Positions 32,590 through 44,127 of a DNA stretch of 64,000 nt are shown here, piece after piece. Below the pieces are notes generated by a model, which was not told where the DNA came from, did not search any database, and saw nothing but the letters and a program-made list of their open reading frames with translations. Source of the DNA: Owenia fusiformis (Eukaryota; Annelida; Polychaeta; Sabellida; Oweniidae); contig CAIIXF020000003.1 in NCBI GenBank assembly GCA_903813345.2, forward strand, positions 27,047,248-27,111,247, given 5' to 3'. Made by a program: the position numbers and the translations under genes. Positions within the stretch are counted from its first letter, which is position 1, and each line of letters starts with the position of its first letter.

Positions 32590-33062
32590 TCGACGTATTC
32601 CTAGTCTAGTAGGTCATCTCGTTTGAAGTACATTGTCACACGATCTAATTACAGAACGGTATGATCGCCATCAAATTTTGAAATTATTCAAAATTCTAAA
32701 TCATTTTCCCGTTTGAGAACGTCCACGAAGTTCGTAAATAGACCCTACAAAGATGCATGCTACGTTCATTCCGTTAGCTGACAGTGTGAAAACAGTTCAG
32801 TAATAGGATTAGGATTTAAGTACGACAATTCCGTCCGTAGTACGTCCAGCTCGTCTAAAGTACGCTGTCACTCGTTCTGATTGCAGAATGTGGCGAGATT
32901 GCACTAAGTTCTGGAGGATCTAGGCCTACCCATTCGAGTACGTTCATGAAGTTTGAAAATAGACCCCAAAAGTTTTAAGTACGCACAATCCGTTCATACA
33001 AAATCGTACATTTTAAGCGGCCCGTTTTCGAGAACGTAGCAAGAACTAGTGTGATAGTAGGG
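32590..33062. mobile_element. actagtt-ended miniature element, copy 1 (left-truncated)
   Basis: Shares acagaacggtatgatcgcca, ttcaaaattctaaatca and the right end cgagaacgtagcaagaacta then gtgtgatagtaggg with the copies at 33215-36356 and 39453-40024. Confidence 0.7.
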
Positions 33063-33316
33063 TAAGCAGAATGAATAAGGCAGGTTGTGAAAAACAATTA
33101 CCCTCTGGGACGTTATCAAATACACAATGGTTAGATTAGATATATAGATAGGTATAGCCAACCAACATCTTTCTAATCTTCTTTAATAAATCAAGAATAT
33201 TCAGTAGTTTATCCCCCTATCACACCAAACTAGTTCTTACCCGTTCTTGTTAGTCCTACGAAAACGTCGTAAAACGGGCTCAATCTGGCTGTGATCGGGA
33301 AATATGTCTAAAATAA

Positions 33317-35746
33317 CTAGATTGGTAAATTGAACAAAGTTCAATTTAAGACTCCAGATTGATTTACTTGAGTAAAGAGCTGAGTAAGTAACTGAGTAGG
33401 AAGCTGAGTAAGTAGATGATTAAGTAATTGAGTAAGTAGCTGAGTAGGTAGCTGAGTAAGCAGCTGAGCAGGTAGCTGAGTAAGTAGCTGAGTAGGTAGC
33501 TGAGTAAGTAGCTGAGTAGGTAGCTAAGTAGGTAGCCGATTAGGTAAGTAGGTAGGTAAGTAGGAATTTTTGACCGGAAGTCGGATTGAAATTTGGTTTG
33601 CAGATTTGGATTCCTGAGAAAATTCTACCCTTAATTCATAACTCATAAGTTAAATTATGAGAACTTTTTATTTTGACCTACTTTACGAACACCATATCTC
33701 AAAAGTGGGTCAAAATACTTTCTGACGGCAAAAGGCTTTTACTATTAGCACACTCTTTGCTACCTGTATACAAAATGTTGAAGCAAATCCTAAAGGTGTA
33801 GTGCCAGAATCGAAAAAATAAGGAAAAACTATGAATTTGACCTAGATTTTGACCTAGGCATTTTGGTGTCCAAATATTGAAACTAGGTAGCTTTTGAGGT
33901 CCCCTTCTTTTATCGGAATTCATTATCTTAAGCTGTACTCAATCTATATCTCGTATTTTACACTTCAAAAAAATCTTTTTTCCTTGACCTTCTATCAGGA
34001 TACCATCAGATCGATATTCCGAAATTTCAAAACGCCATAACTTCCGAACCGGATGTCGAATCGAAATTTGATTTAAAGATTCGGATTCCTGACAAAATTC
34101 TACCCCTAATTCATAACTCATACGTTAAATTTGGCGAATTTTTATTTTGACCTACTTTTCGTACACGCCATAACTTTGGAACCGGAAGTCGGATCGAAAT
34201 TTGGTTTGCAGATTCGGATTCCCGAGAAAATTCTACTCTTAATTCATAACTCATATGTTAAATTTGGAGAATTTTTTTATTTTGACCTACTTTTCGGACA
34301 CCATATCTCAAAAGTGGGTCAAAATACTCTCTGACGGCAAAAGGCAAACACTATTAGCACACTCTTTGCTACCTGTATACAAAATTTTGAAGCAAATCCT
34401 AAAAGTGTAGTGCCAGAATCGCAGAAATAAGGAAAAACTATGAATTTGACCTAGATTTTGACCTAGGCATTTTGGTGTCCATATATTGAAACTAGGTAGC
34501 TTTTGAGGTCCCCTTCTTTTATAGGAATTCATTATCTTAAGCTGTACTCAATCTATATCTCGTATTTTACACTTCAAAAAAATCTTTTTTCCTTGACTTT
34601 CAATCAGGATAACATCAGATCGATTTTTCTCGAAATTTCAAAACGCCATAACTTTCAAACGGGAAATCGGATCGAAATTTGGTTTGCAGATTCGGATTCC
34701 TGACAAAATTCTACCCCTAATTCATAACTCATACGTTAAATTTAGAATTTTTTTATTTTGACCTACTTTTTGGACACGCCATAACTTCCGAACCGGAAGT
34801 CGGATCGAAATATGGTTTGCAGATTCCGATTCCTGACAAAATTCTACCCCTGATTCATAACTCATAAGTTAAATTTGAAGAATTTTTTATTTTGACCTAC
34901 TTTTGGGACACCATATCTCAAAAGTGGGTCAAAATACTTCCTGACGGCAAAAGGCTAACACTATTAGCACACTCTTGGCTACATGTATACACGATTTCGA
35001 AGAATATAATTAAAGTGTAGTGTCAGAATCGCAAAAATAAGGAAAAACTTTAAATTTGACCTAGATTTTGACCTTGGCATTTTTGTGTCCAAATTTTTAA
35101 GCTAGATGGCTTTTGAGGTCCCCTTCTTTTAAAAGCTTCCATTATATTTAGCTGAACTCAGTCTATATTTCGTATTTTTCACTTCAAAAAAATCTTTTTT
35201 CCCATTGACTTAACATGGGCACCAAATTTAGCGATTTTTGAGCTTTCAAAACGATATAACTTCCGAACCGGAAGTCGGATCGAAATTTGGTTTTCAGATT
35301 CGGAATCCTGAGAAAATTTACTACAAGACCAGTAGCGTGGACATTGAATTGGGAGAACTTTTTTTTGGACCTCGTTTTCGGACACTGATATCTCGAAATC
35401 GGTTTGAGATATCAAAAAACTAAATCGACCTGTTTTCCCCTACTTTTTTATGAGGAACACAATGAAAAAAACCCGGATTGAAAATATTGAAGGACGACCG
35501 AGAAAATTGAAAAAAGTGACAAAGTACTGGATTTGACCTAGTTCTTGACCTTTGACCTAGATAAAAATTTGACCTAATTTCCCATCATCCCAGATACATT
35601 CCCTAGTTGATCATGTAAGTAGCTTAAAGTAAGTTCTTCTAGTTGGTGAGAAATCTTGTAAGGAGGAAGAGGAAGAAAGAAAAATAATAATAATAAGAAG
35701 AAAACTGGCAAAAGCAATAGACTCCAGATTTTCATCTGGAGTCTAA
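33317..35746 (-). mobile_element. Helitron-like unit A
   Basis: Read on the minus strand, the 3' end has a hairpin (AAATTGAAC, loop, GTTCAATTT), six bases, then CTAG followed by T. The 5' end starts with a hairpin of AGACTCCAGAT and its complement. The arm sequence also stands beside the 3' hairpin, an asymmetric terminal repeat as described for Helentron/HINE elements. The body holds a 12-bp minisatellite (gtagctgagtaa, 33375-33560) and three units of about 600 bp containing ccgaaccggaagtcggatcg. No RepHel protein is encoded; non-autonomous. The 5' TT instead of TC is atypical. Confidence 0.65.
33375..33565 (+). repeat. 12-bp minisatellite, gtagctgagtaa
   Basis: About 15 imperfect copies of gtagctgagta(a/g) in unit A; other units carry ggata-type repeats at the matching place. 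Confidence 0.85.
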
Positions 35747-36881
35747 TTAGCTCAATACTTCAATACGACGTCCATCTCATTCGCAGTTCGTTCAGGTCGC
35801 ACCACGACGGTGTGCAACGTTGTATAACGCGTCCCTTAGTCTAGAAGGTCATCATGACCTGATTACAGAACGGTATGGTCGCCATCGAATTTTGAATCGA
35901 TTCAAAATTCTAAATCACATTCCCCGTCCGAGAAAGTCCATGAAGTTCGTAAACAGACTGTAGAACGTTGTAGCTTCGTTCATTCCGTTCGCAAACAGTT
36001 TAAAACCAGTTTTGAAGAACGCATTGGGAACTTTCTTGGTGTGATAGCTATTTTTGCTAACTCGTTGATAAATACGTTCTTAATCACGTTTGCAATTAGT
36101 TCTACCTCGTTCTCAATACGTCCTCAGACGGTTCAACTCGTTGTAAAAACGTCCCTAGTAAGATTGAAATACGACGGTTCCGTTCGTAGTACGTCCAGCT
36201 CGTCGTTAGTAGGTTGTCACTCGTTCTAATTGTAGGATGTGACGACCAAGAAAACATTTTAAGCATGTTCCAAGTTCTACAGGACCTACCCGTTCGAGTA
36301 CGTTCGATGCCCTTTTTCGAGAACGCAGTGAGAAGTAGTTTGGTGTAATAGTAGGGTTATACTTATTACCAATTACATAGTGAGCTGAAAAACACTTGGT
36401 GTGGATAAATGTTACTTCCTGCGAAAGCTATGTGGGTTTTTGATATAAGTTTCAAAATCTAACATGGCTCTCGAAGTGAGTAAGGTAAATGAGCACAGTC
36501 AGTTTGAAATACAATGACATTTTCGAAGAGCAACTACTACAGTTTTATATATCCATATGTGTAGCACCTAATAAGAAACTGTAAAATTAGCAAGATTAAT
36601 TATTTAATAATCTGATAATGTAGCCTATCTAGCGTGTATCTAAATAGCTTTTCCCAAGATAATGCTAGATAAGGCGGCACCATTTGGTACTAGACTATTA
36701 AAATCCATATAAATGTAAAAAAAATGAACAACCCATGAGGTTAATGATCATTAGGCCTAGTCTTTCTCGTCATTTGTTGTTAATAAAGACAATTTTTTGT
36801 AGTTTTCATTTAGAACAAATATAAGAAACCAATTGTGTGAAGCATATACGATATCACATCATTTAGTAACATATGGAAGAA

Positions 36882-37092
36882 TCTGTAATGACCCGAGGGC
36901 GCCCCAGGGGAATAACTAATTAACTAATGACTATAACGAGCATAGTGTAACAAGCCAGATAAAGAAATTGAAAGAATCGAACTTAGGACCCTTGGATCCA
37001 AAGACTGATGCTCTACCAACTGAGCTATAAAGGCTTAAGCCACTACAGCTGGGCCGTAGTAGCAACTTGCTATCAAGGGTCGTTACAAATCC
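36882..37092 (-). repeat. tRNA-like element core
   Basis: On the minus strand an A-box half (tatagctcagttggtagagc) and a B-box half (ggtcctaagttcgattc) lie in tRNA order. The acceptor arms do not pair and the ends are tgtaacgaccc and its near complement. It is a SINE or a miniature element that carries a tRNA-like core, not a tRNA gene. Relative at 24877-25010. Confidence 0.6.
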
Positions 37093-37152
37093 ATTACTTT
37101 TAAAAAGAAGATTACAGTGACATTAGTCATATTAATAAATATAGTATATTTA

Positions 37153-37510
37153 CAGAGGAGGATAGGCTCCAAGAACGCAATCTCGATATTTTCCAACAAT
37201 GAAATTGTCGTTATTGTCTGACAATAAACTTGCTATAAACAATCATAATTAGCAATCCAAAAGATTTGAGCTGAGTGATATCTTGATTACTGCTTGTGTG
37301 TTTTGATTTTTTGTTATGTAATAAGACCCCAACACTAGCGATTCAAAATCTGAAGTGAAAATGGTGGTATAATTTTGAATTTTGCAATCAAGAGATCCTT
37401 CAAGACCGTGCTTGTTCAAAGGTTTATTTAATAATCGGGGCTTAGTATGTGTATCGAACGAATCGAAAGAATATCGAGATTGCATTCTGGGAGCTAATCC
37501 CCCTTCCAAT
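37153..37510. mobile_element. ggaggattggctcccag-family element, intact copy
   Basis: Left end gaggaggataggctccaaga then gcaatctcgatattttcc; right end is the complement (gaatatcgagattgcattct, then gggagctaatcccccttcc). Length about 355 bases. The frame at 37249-37596 is element sequence. Confidence 0.75.
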
Positions 37511-37699
37511 AACCAACAATGTTGATACTTGGGGCTCTCATTTCTCCATCTCATTCCGACAATTATTTTAATAATATACAGAAATAATGAATTCAATGGA
37601 GAAATGATATGGCATTTACACTCATTAATTCGTTTCTAAACCCCAACTAATTATTCAATCTCAAAATTAACAATCTTCCGTACAGTCCGTAAGGGAGAT

Positions 37700-37915
37700 C
37701 TCCCGTGGGATATTCTACCGCACTTTTGCTTTGGACCTCAGATCTCTGCGATCTACCAAGCATGGTCGGGTGTCGGATACCCCATCTTTTTAGGCAAGGG
37801 GCTATCTACCGCACTATTCGCCTTGGGTGTCAGGTCTTCGCGATCTACCAAGCATGGTCGGGAGTCAGATACCTCATCACCCCTTTCTGTCATGGGAGCT
37901 ATCTACTGGGCATAT
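37700..37915 (+). repeat. tandem duplication, about 91-bp period
   Basis: gatctaccaagcatggtcgg occurs at 37750 and 37842, each within ctaccgcact...gtcggatacc/gtcagatacc. The open frames here follow from the repeat and have no start or splice support. Confidence 0.75.
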
Positions 37916-38430
37916 CCAGCTATATGTACAGGTGTCAGATACCCCAACTATTACGTAATACCTTGTTACGTGACACATGATCCTAGCTTGAGAACGAACG
38001 TGAGTTTGAATGCTATTGATACATGTTTAGTTAGCATCATGTATCAAGTGCCGCCCCAAGCCAAAGTAAATTAATGTTAGTTTTTGTATTTAATTGCTTT
38101 ATTTGTACTTATCTACTGATCAAAATAAATCTGTTATTTAAATATTCTGGTTTTGTTATTTATAAATAGTTGTTTACAAATTATGTAAACATTGTTTATA
38201 AATAAATTTTTAGGTAAGACCACACACTCTGTTCATACATCGTTGAGTACTATAATTGCAAAGACTTGTTCAACGAATCTATACTTTCAGAGAGTAGAGT
38301 TATGAACTCAAATAATTTGAAATATTTTTAAAATAAGATGGGCTTTAGTTGACTTGATCTTTACTTGCTGTATTGAAGACACTAATTCTGCTTTGAATAC
38401 TGCAAGTAATACCCCATGATTAACACTAGC

Positions 38431-38457
38431 TATGTATGTATGTATGTATGTATGTAT
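38431..38457 (+). repeat. (atgt)n microsatellite
   Basis: About six copies of tatg/atgt. Confidence 0.95.
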
Positions 38458-38489
38458 CTTTATGCTAAAAAAGTTGACTTTGACGTCAG

Positions 38490-38830
38490 AATACCTAATC
38501 ATGGGTCGCCAATGAATTTAGATATTGAAGTTTGACCTTGGAATGATAAACATTGACCTTGATCTCGGGTCACCTTAGATCACCTAATCATGGGTCGCTA
38601 AGGGTCGCCAAGGTCCCAAAAAGGCCTCAAAAGGACAATTAATGTATATATTGACCTTGGAATGACCTTGACCAATAAACGTTGACCTTGACCTAGGATC
38701 ACCTAATGATGGGTCGCAAAGGGTCACAACACGCCCCAAGTAGCTTAAAACGGCAACTACATAGATATTGACCCTAAACCTCAGAATGGCCTTGACCCAG
38801 CAGCCCCTGAATGCCTTAAATGCCGTAGAA
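38490..38830 (-). repeat. degenerate tandem repeat rich in TCAAGGTCA half-sites
   Basis: Two to three copies of a 130-150 base unit with cctaatcatgggtcgc, ttgaccttggaatga and cgttgaccttgacct. On the minus strand this gives many AGGTCA half-sites, several extended to TCAAGGTCA, the form bound by monomeric nuclear receptors (ERR, NR5A). Function is not shown. Confidence 0.6.
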
Positions 38831-39119
38831 TATATCCATTGACTCATTTAGTATGTTGACCAATTATTCTAATCCAAGGCTGAACGGTCTCAAAGGAGAT
38901 GTCGGGACAGCGAGAGAGACTGCTTCAGAGTAAAATATAGGTAATTCTGAAAACATCATTTTATGATTGTCAAATTAAAGGTGCGAAAGGTAATCTAAAA
39001 CCTTCTTGGAAGGTAAGAGCACTTTCTTTCACTTACAATTACAAAAGTTGATATTATCTAGAAGTGTGCAAATTTTCTTCTAAAATTGGAGTCAGGAAAT
39101 GTATTCCGAGTCGGAAACC

Positions 39120-39452
39120 ATTAACCCCCCTATCTTTTTTTTGTATTTTGTTTACCACCAATGAAGGTGAGCAATACCTCTTGGGTATGTCCCGTATATA
39201 TACGGTCGTAATTTACGTAATTAACATGGAAGATAGACCCAGAAACCCCTCCTTGAAGGAGCCCTGTGTTCTTTTGTGTGCACTTATACATAGACATACA
39301 AGTACACACCACAGCCTTTTGCGGACCACTCAGTCAAACACCCTGAAGTACTTCACGCAAACAAGCAAATTTTAGTCTTGCCTGAACCGGGGATCGAATC
39401 CGGGACCTATTGCGTAAGAGGTACCTGCGCTACCGCTGAGCTACACGGGTGG
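39120..39452 (-). mobile_element. tRNA-derived SINE
   Basis: The 5' head on the minus strand has an A box (tagctcagcggtagcgc) and a B box (ggattcgatcc) in tRNA spacing, followed by about 250 bases of unrelated body and an A-rich tail (complement of tctttttttt at 39131-39140). Its start abuts the truncated left end of the miniature element at 39453. The acceptor stem does not pair, so it is not a working tRNA gene. Confidence 0.6.
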
Positions 39453-40024
39453 ACCAAACTAGTTCATACCCGTTCTTGCCAGTTGTACGAAAATGTTGTA
39501 AAACGGGCTCAATCTGGCAGCGGTCGGGATATATGTCTAAAATAATTAGCTACTTCGTTCATAAACAGTCTTCAATACGTCCATCTCATTCGCAGTTCGT
39601 TCAGGTCGCACCACGTCGGTGTGCAACGTAGTATAAACCGTCCCTTAGTCTAGAAGGTCATCATGACCTGATTACAGAACGGTATGGTCGCCATCGAATT
39701 TTGAATCGATTCAAAATTCTAAATCACATACCCCGTCCGGGAAAGTCCATGAAGTTCGTAAACAGACCGTAGAACGTTGTAGCTACGTTCATTCAGTTCG
39801 CACAAAGTTTAAAACCGATTCGGCGACGTTTTGACGATCACAAGAAAATTTTAAGCATGCTCTAAGTGCTGGAGGACCTACTCGTTCTCGTAGTTCATGA
39901 AGATTGTAAACAGATCCCAAACGGTTCTTAGTGGGTTCTTTTCTTTGTGCGTCAAATCCGTTCGTGAACAGTTTAAGCCCGTTTTCGAGAACGTAGTGAG
40001 AACTAGTTTGGTGTGATAGTAGGG
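39453..40024. mobile_element. actagtt-ended miniature element, copy 3 (uninterrupted)
   Basis: Begins accaaactagttcatacccg and ends ctagtttggtgtgatagtag. Carries the empty site aaaataattagc at 39539-39550 where copy 2 holds unit A. Left terminal bases are missing. Confidence 0.8.
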
Positions 40025-40470
40025 AAATATTTCAAAAAGCTCAAATTGAGAGATCAGTGGTGAAAACATACCGCATAAATGGGTAAACGTATACATGTAC
40101 AGTTAAAACAATAAAAAAAACATTCCGTTTTTCTGACATTTATCTCAATTTTGCCCTCTTTAATTTTGGATCGGTTTCCTGATAGATCCCCACAAATTGG
40201 TAAAAAAGAAAACCTTGTATTATCTTTTAATGTTATGACATTAATGATTAAGTAGTTACTGTCGAACTATCTGATAATGCAGTGATATCTAACGACAGGA
40301 ATCAACTTTTATTTTTCATAAATTTATTCAAAACGTTGAGATCAGCGTCTCGAATATCTCACATATTCATCCAACTGGAAAATTCATTCAAGCAAGCAGT
40401 AGCAGATGCATCGCCCATGACGCACATTAGCTCTGATACGCGATGAAGATCAGATACTGTGGAAGAAAAA
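40025..40470. other. no gene seen
   Basis: AT-rich spacer between the miniature element and unit B; no feature recognised. Confidence 0.4.
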
Positions 40471-40473
40471 TAA

Positions 40474-43034
40474 CTAGACATGTAAATTGAACAAGTTCAA
40501 TTTAAGACTCCAGATTTAAAACTTTTTTTAAGCTAAGTCATCCAAAATACTGTTAGCTGAGCCATTCAGAATAAGCTGAGTCATCTAGAATACAGACATT
40601 TAGACAACTCTTAAGTAGCTTATCTTTGTCTACATTGGCTTAACATGGGGATATCATAATGTCGACTTTTCGAGACTTTAAACAGCTATAACTATCTAAC
40701 CAGAATTTGGGTTGAAATTTGGTTTGCAGATTCGAATTTCTGAGAAAATTCTACGTTTGTGTCATAACTCATACATTAAATTTTGAAAACTTTTTATGTT
40801 GACCTACTTTCCAGACGCCATTCCTCAAAATCGGTAAGAGTAATCAAAAAAGACAGTTACAATAATGAAAGGACTGTCTTTAAGCTACATGATGAAAAAA
40901 AGATAAAGGAATAACGACGAATAGTGACAAAGATAATTGACATAACATGGGATATCAAAATACCAATTTTTTAATTTTTCAAAACGCCATTACTTCCAAA
41001 CCGGGTGTCGGATTGAACTTTGATTTGCAGATTCGGATTCCTGGGAAAATTCTACCCTTAATTCATAACTCATATGTTAAATTTGGAGAAACTTTCATGT
41101 TGACCTACTTTTCTGACACTTTATCTCAAAAGTGGGTCAAAATACTTTCTGATGGCAAAAGGCTAACACTATTAGCACACTCTTTGCTACCTGTATACAA
41201 AATTTTGAAGCAAATAATTAAAGTGTAGTGTCAGAATCGCAAAAATAAGTTAAAACTATAAATTTGACCTAGATTTTGACCTAGGCATTTTGGTGACCAA
41301 ATTGTGAAGCTAGCTAGCTTTTGAGGTCCCTTTCTTTTATAGGCTTTCATTATGTGAAGCTGTACTCAGTCTTTATCTCGTATTTTACACTTCAAAAAAA
41401 TCTTTTTTCCCATTGCCATAACATGGGGCACCAAATTTAGCGATTTTTGAGCTTTCAAAACGACATAAATTCCAAACCAAAAGTCGGATTGAAATTTGGT
41501 TTGCAGATTTGGATTCCTGAGAAAATTCTACCCCTAATTTATAACTCATACGTTGAATCTTGGGAACTTTTTATTTTGACCTACTTTTCGGACACCATAT
41601 CTCAAAAGTGGGTCAAAATACTTTCTGACGGCAAAAGGCTAACACTATAAGCACACTCTTGGCTACATGTATACAAATTTTCGAAGAATATACTTAATCT
41701 GTAGTGTCAATATCGCAAAAATAAGGAAAAACTTTGAATTTGACCTAGATTTTGACCTAGGCATTTTGGTGTCCAAATTTTTATAAAAAGAAGGTCTTGT
41801 GGTCCCTTTCTTTTATGGGCTTCCATTATTTTTAGCTGTGCTTAGTCTATATCTCGTATTTTACACTTCAAAAAAATATTTTTTCCCATTGAATTAACAT
41901 GGGGCACCAAATTTAGCGATTTTTGAATTTTCAAAACGCCATAACTTTCGAACCGGAAGTCAGATCGAAATTTGGTTTGCAGATTCGGATTCCTGACAAA
42001 ATTCTACCCCTAATTTTTAACTCATACGTTAAATTTGGAATTTTTTTATTTTGACCTACTTTTTGGACACGCCATAACTTCCGAACCGGTAGTCGGATCG
42101 AAATTTGGTTTGCAGATTCGGATTCCTGAGACAATTCTACCCTTAATTCATAACTCATACGTTGAATCTGGAGAATTTTTTATTTTGACCTACTTTTCGG
42201 ACACCATATCTCAAAAGTGGGTCAAAATACTTTCTGACGGCAAAAGGCGAACACTATTAGCACACTCTTTGCTACCTGTATACAAAATTTTGAAGTAAAT
42301 TATTAAAGTGTAGTGTCACAATCGTAAAAATAAGGAAAAACTATGAATTTGACCTAGATTTTGACCTAGGCATTTTGGTGTCCAAATTTTGAAGCTATGT
42401 AGCTTTTAAGGTCCCCTTCTTTCATAAGCATTCATTATGTTAAGCTGTACTCAGTCTATATCCTGTATTTTACACTTCGAAAAAGTCTTTTTTTCCCATT
42501 GACTTAACATAGGCACCAAATTTAGCGATTTTTGAGCTTTCAAAACGCCATAACTTCCGAACCGGAAGTCCGATCCAAATTTGGTTTGCAGATTTGGAGA
42601 CCTGAGAAAATTCTACATCTTTTTCATAGCTCACACATTCGATTTGGAGCATGTTTAGGCATGACCTACATTTCGGACGCCATATCTCAAAATCGGTAAG
42701 AGTAATCAAAATTCTGATGTCATATCTTTGATTCGCCTTTTTCTAAGCTACACGATGAAAAAAAGATGAAGGAGTTACGAAGAATATTGACGAAGATATG
42801 ATGAAGAATGTTGAAAATGTAAGATTTGACCTAGTTCTTGACCTTTGACCTAGATAAAAATTTGACCTAATTTCCCAGAAAGCCGGTTTCAGTCTTTAGT
42901 TAACCATGTAAGTTGGATTAAGTAAGCTGTTATAGTTGACGAGAAATTTGGTGAGGAGGAAGAAAAATAATAATAATAATAATAAAGAAAACAGGCAAAA
43001 ACAATAGACTCCAGATTTTCAATCTGGAGTCTAA
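40474..43034 (-). mobile_element. Helitron-like unit B
   Basis: Same ends as unit A: on the minus strand, a hairpin AAATTGAAC/GTTCAATTT, then ACATGT and CTAG before TTATT; the other end has the AGACTCCAGAT hairpin at 43003-43032. Three internal units carry the cggcaaaaggc tract (41147, 41624, 42230). A perfect DR1 motif lies at 42839-42851. Confidence 0.65.
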
Positions 43035-43284
43035 TAATGCTGAAACAAAATGTCACAATCCGGTTAGGATGATACATATATCCTTTTCATTTTCATAGTA
43101 ACGGATATCGAATAAAAAAAGAAAACCCTAGTATGCATCTCGTGCAAAGTTTGAAACAACACCTTTGAGGAATGATGATCAGAATACATACGGCATCACC
43201 AATACCAATAACCTTATTTCAAAGGGCAAAATTGTAAAATCTTGGGCCAATGGCCAACAATTTGCAAACTCGTTTTTCTCCTTG

Positions 43285-43310
43285 AACACCCCCCCCCCCC
43301 CCTCCCCATT
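43285..43310 (+). repeat. poly-C tract
   Basis: A run of about 12 C plus ctcccc, similar to the C-rich ends of miniature elements elsewhere in the window. Confidence 0.9.
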
Positions 43311-43519
43311 ATGACTCCACCTACTGCTCAGGCCTCGCAATGTGGTGATAAATAATATACAATAAGATAATACAAAACGACTGTGTGTGTTACAATTATT
43401 TATTATACATTTCAACAATCCTTAAAGGGAGATTATTTGAATAATAACAGTTAATATTCAGTATAATTTATATATGAACTATGGATTTTTATATATGATA
43501 TCAAATATTTGTTAAAAGA

Positions 43520-43989
43520 ATGTTTATACATCAATTGTGCACGTATATGGTGTGCAAAGTAGCTTTCACATTAGCCGTATTGGCGCATCGTTCACCACCG
43601 CGTTGTTATTTTGGGGAATTCATTTTTAATCAATTAATTCTTTTATTTGGTGTGATGGGAATACTTTGCTGTAAAACTATTTATTTTGCCAACCGTGCAT
43701 TCAGGTTGTGCCCTGCTATCTGCTGCAAAATATTTACACGGTGGAGAATGGTGAACCCACACCGCCTAAGTATGACAGCTCCATAATATGCTTTGTTGCT
43801 GAACAACCAGCACTCTTTAACAGTAACATGAAGACAATCTATAGCACAATTTGGCTACATGTTCCGATTGGATATAGAGGTCGAATCAAAGAATCACTTC
43901 TCAATTTAAGAGTGCAAATGCAATCAGGCTCTGAAAAGAGTACTTCAAACATGATCTACAAGATTCAAAGTAAACTGCAGTATCTGTAA
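43520..43989 (+). other. unassigned open frames, possible exon or retro-fragment
   Basis: From 43706 a frame stays open for 94 residues to a stop at 43987-43989, with balanced composition (for example YDSSIICFVAEQPALFNSNM). An acceptor-like GCATTCAG precedes it at 43704. A second frame upstream (43520-43786) overlaps it, starts MFIHQLCTYMVCKVAF and is hydrophobic. They could be a terminal exon, or a decayed copy of a gene. I do not recognise either sequence. Confidence 0.25.
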
Positions 43990-44127
43990 AAGTGAATAAT
44001 TACAAAATACAGTAATCATTTGACTACAAGTTAGACTATAAATGGAGTAGAAACTATCTGAATTCTTAGCATAGTATAATACAGTGTAACAAGTATATCA
44101 ATGTAAAAATATAAAAAACACATATAA

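Larger units (their letters stand above)
33215..36356. mobile_element. actagtt-ended miniature element, copy 2, split by unit A
   Basis: Left part 33215-33316 (ccctatcacaccaaactagt to tgtctaaaataa), right part 35747-36356 (ttagctcaatac to tagtttggtgtaatagtagg). The two parts join exactly as in the uninterrupted copy at 39541 (aataattagc). The 2,430 bases between them are the Helitron-like unit A. Confidence 0.85.

Noticed and set aside
36940-37040. tRNA gene
   Set aside because: A and B boxes are present, but the acceptor stem does not pair and the unit recurs at 24877 with the A-box half lost, so it is a repeat core.
37705-38074. Two overlapping frames of 80-90 residues
   Set aside because: They cover a 91-bp tandem duplication and show no domain, start context or splice sites.
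39380-39452. tRNA gene
   Set aside because: Good box sequences, but no matching acceptor stem and a long body with an A-rich tail follow; read as a SINE.
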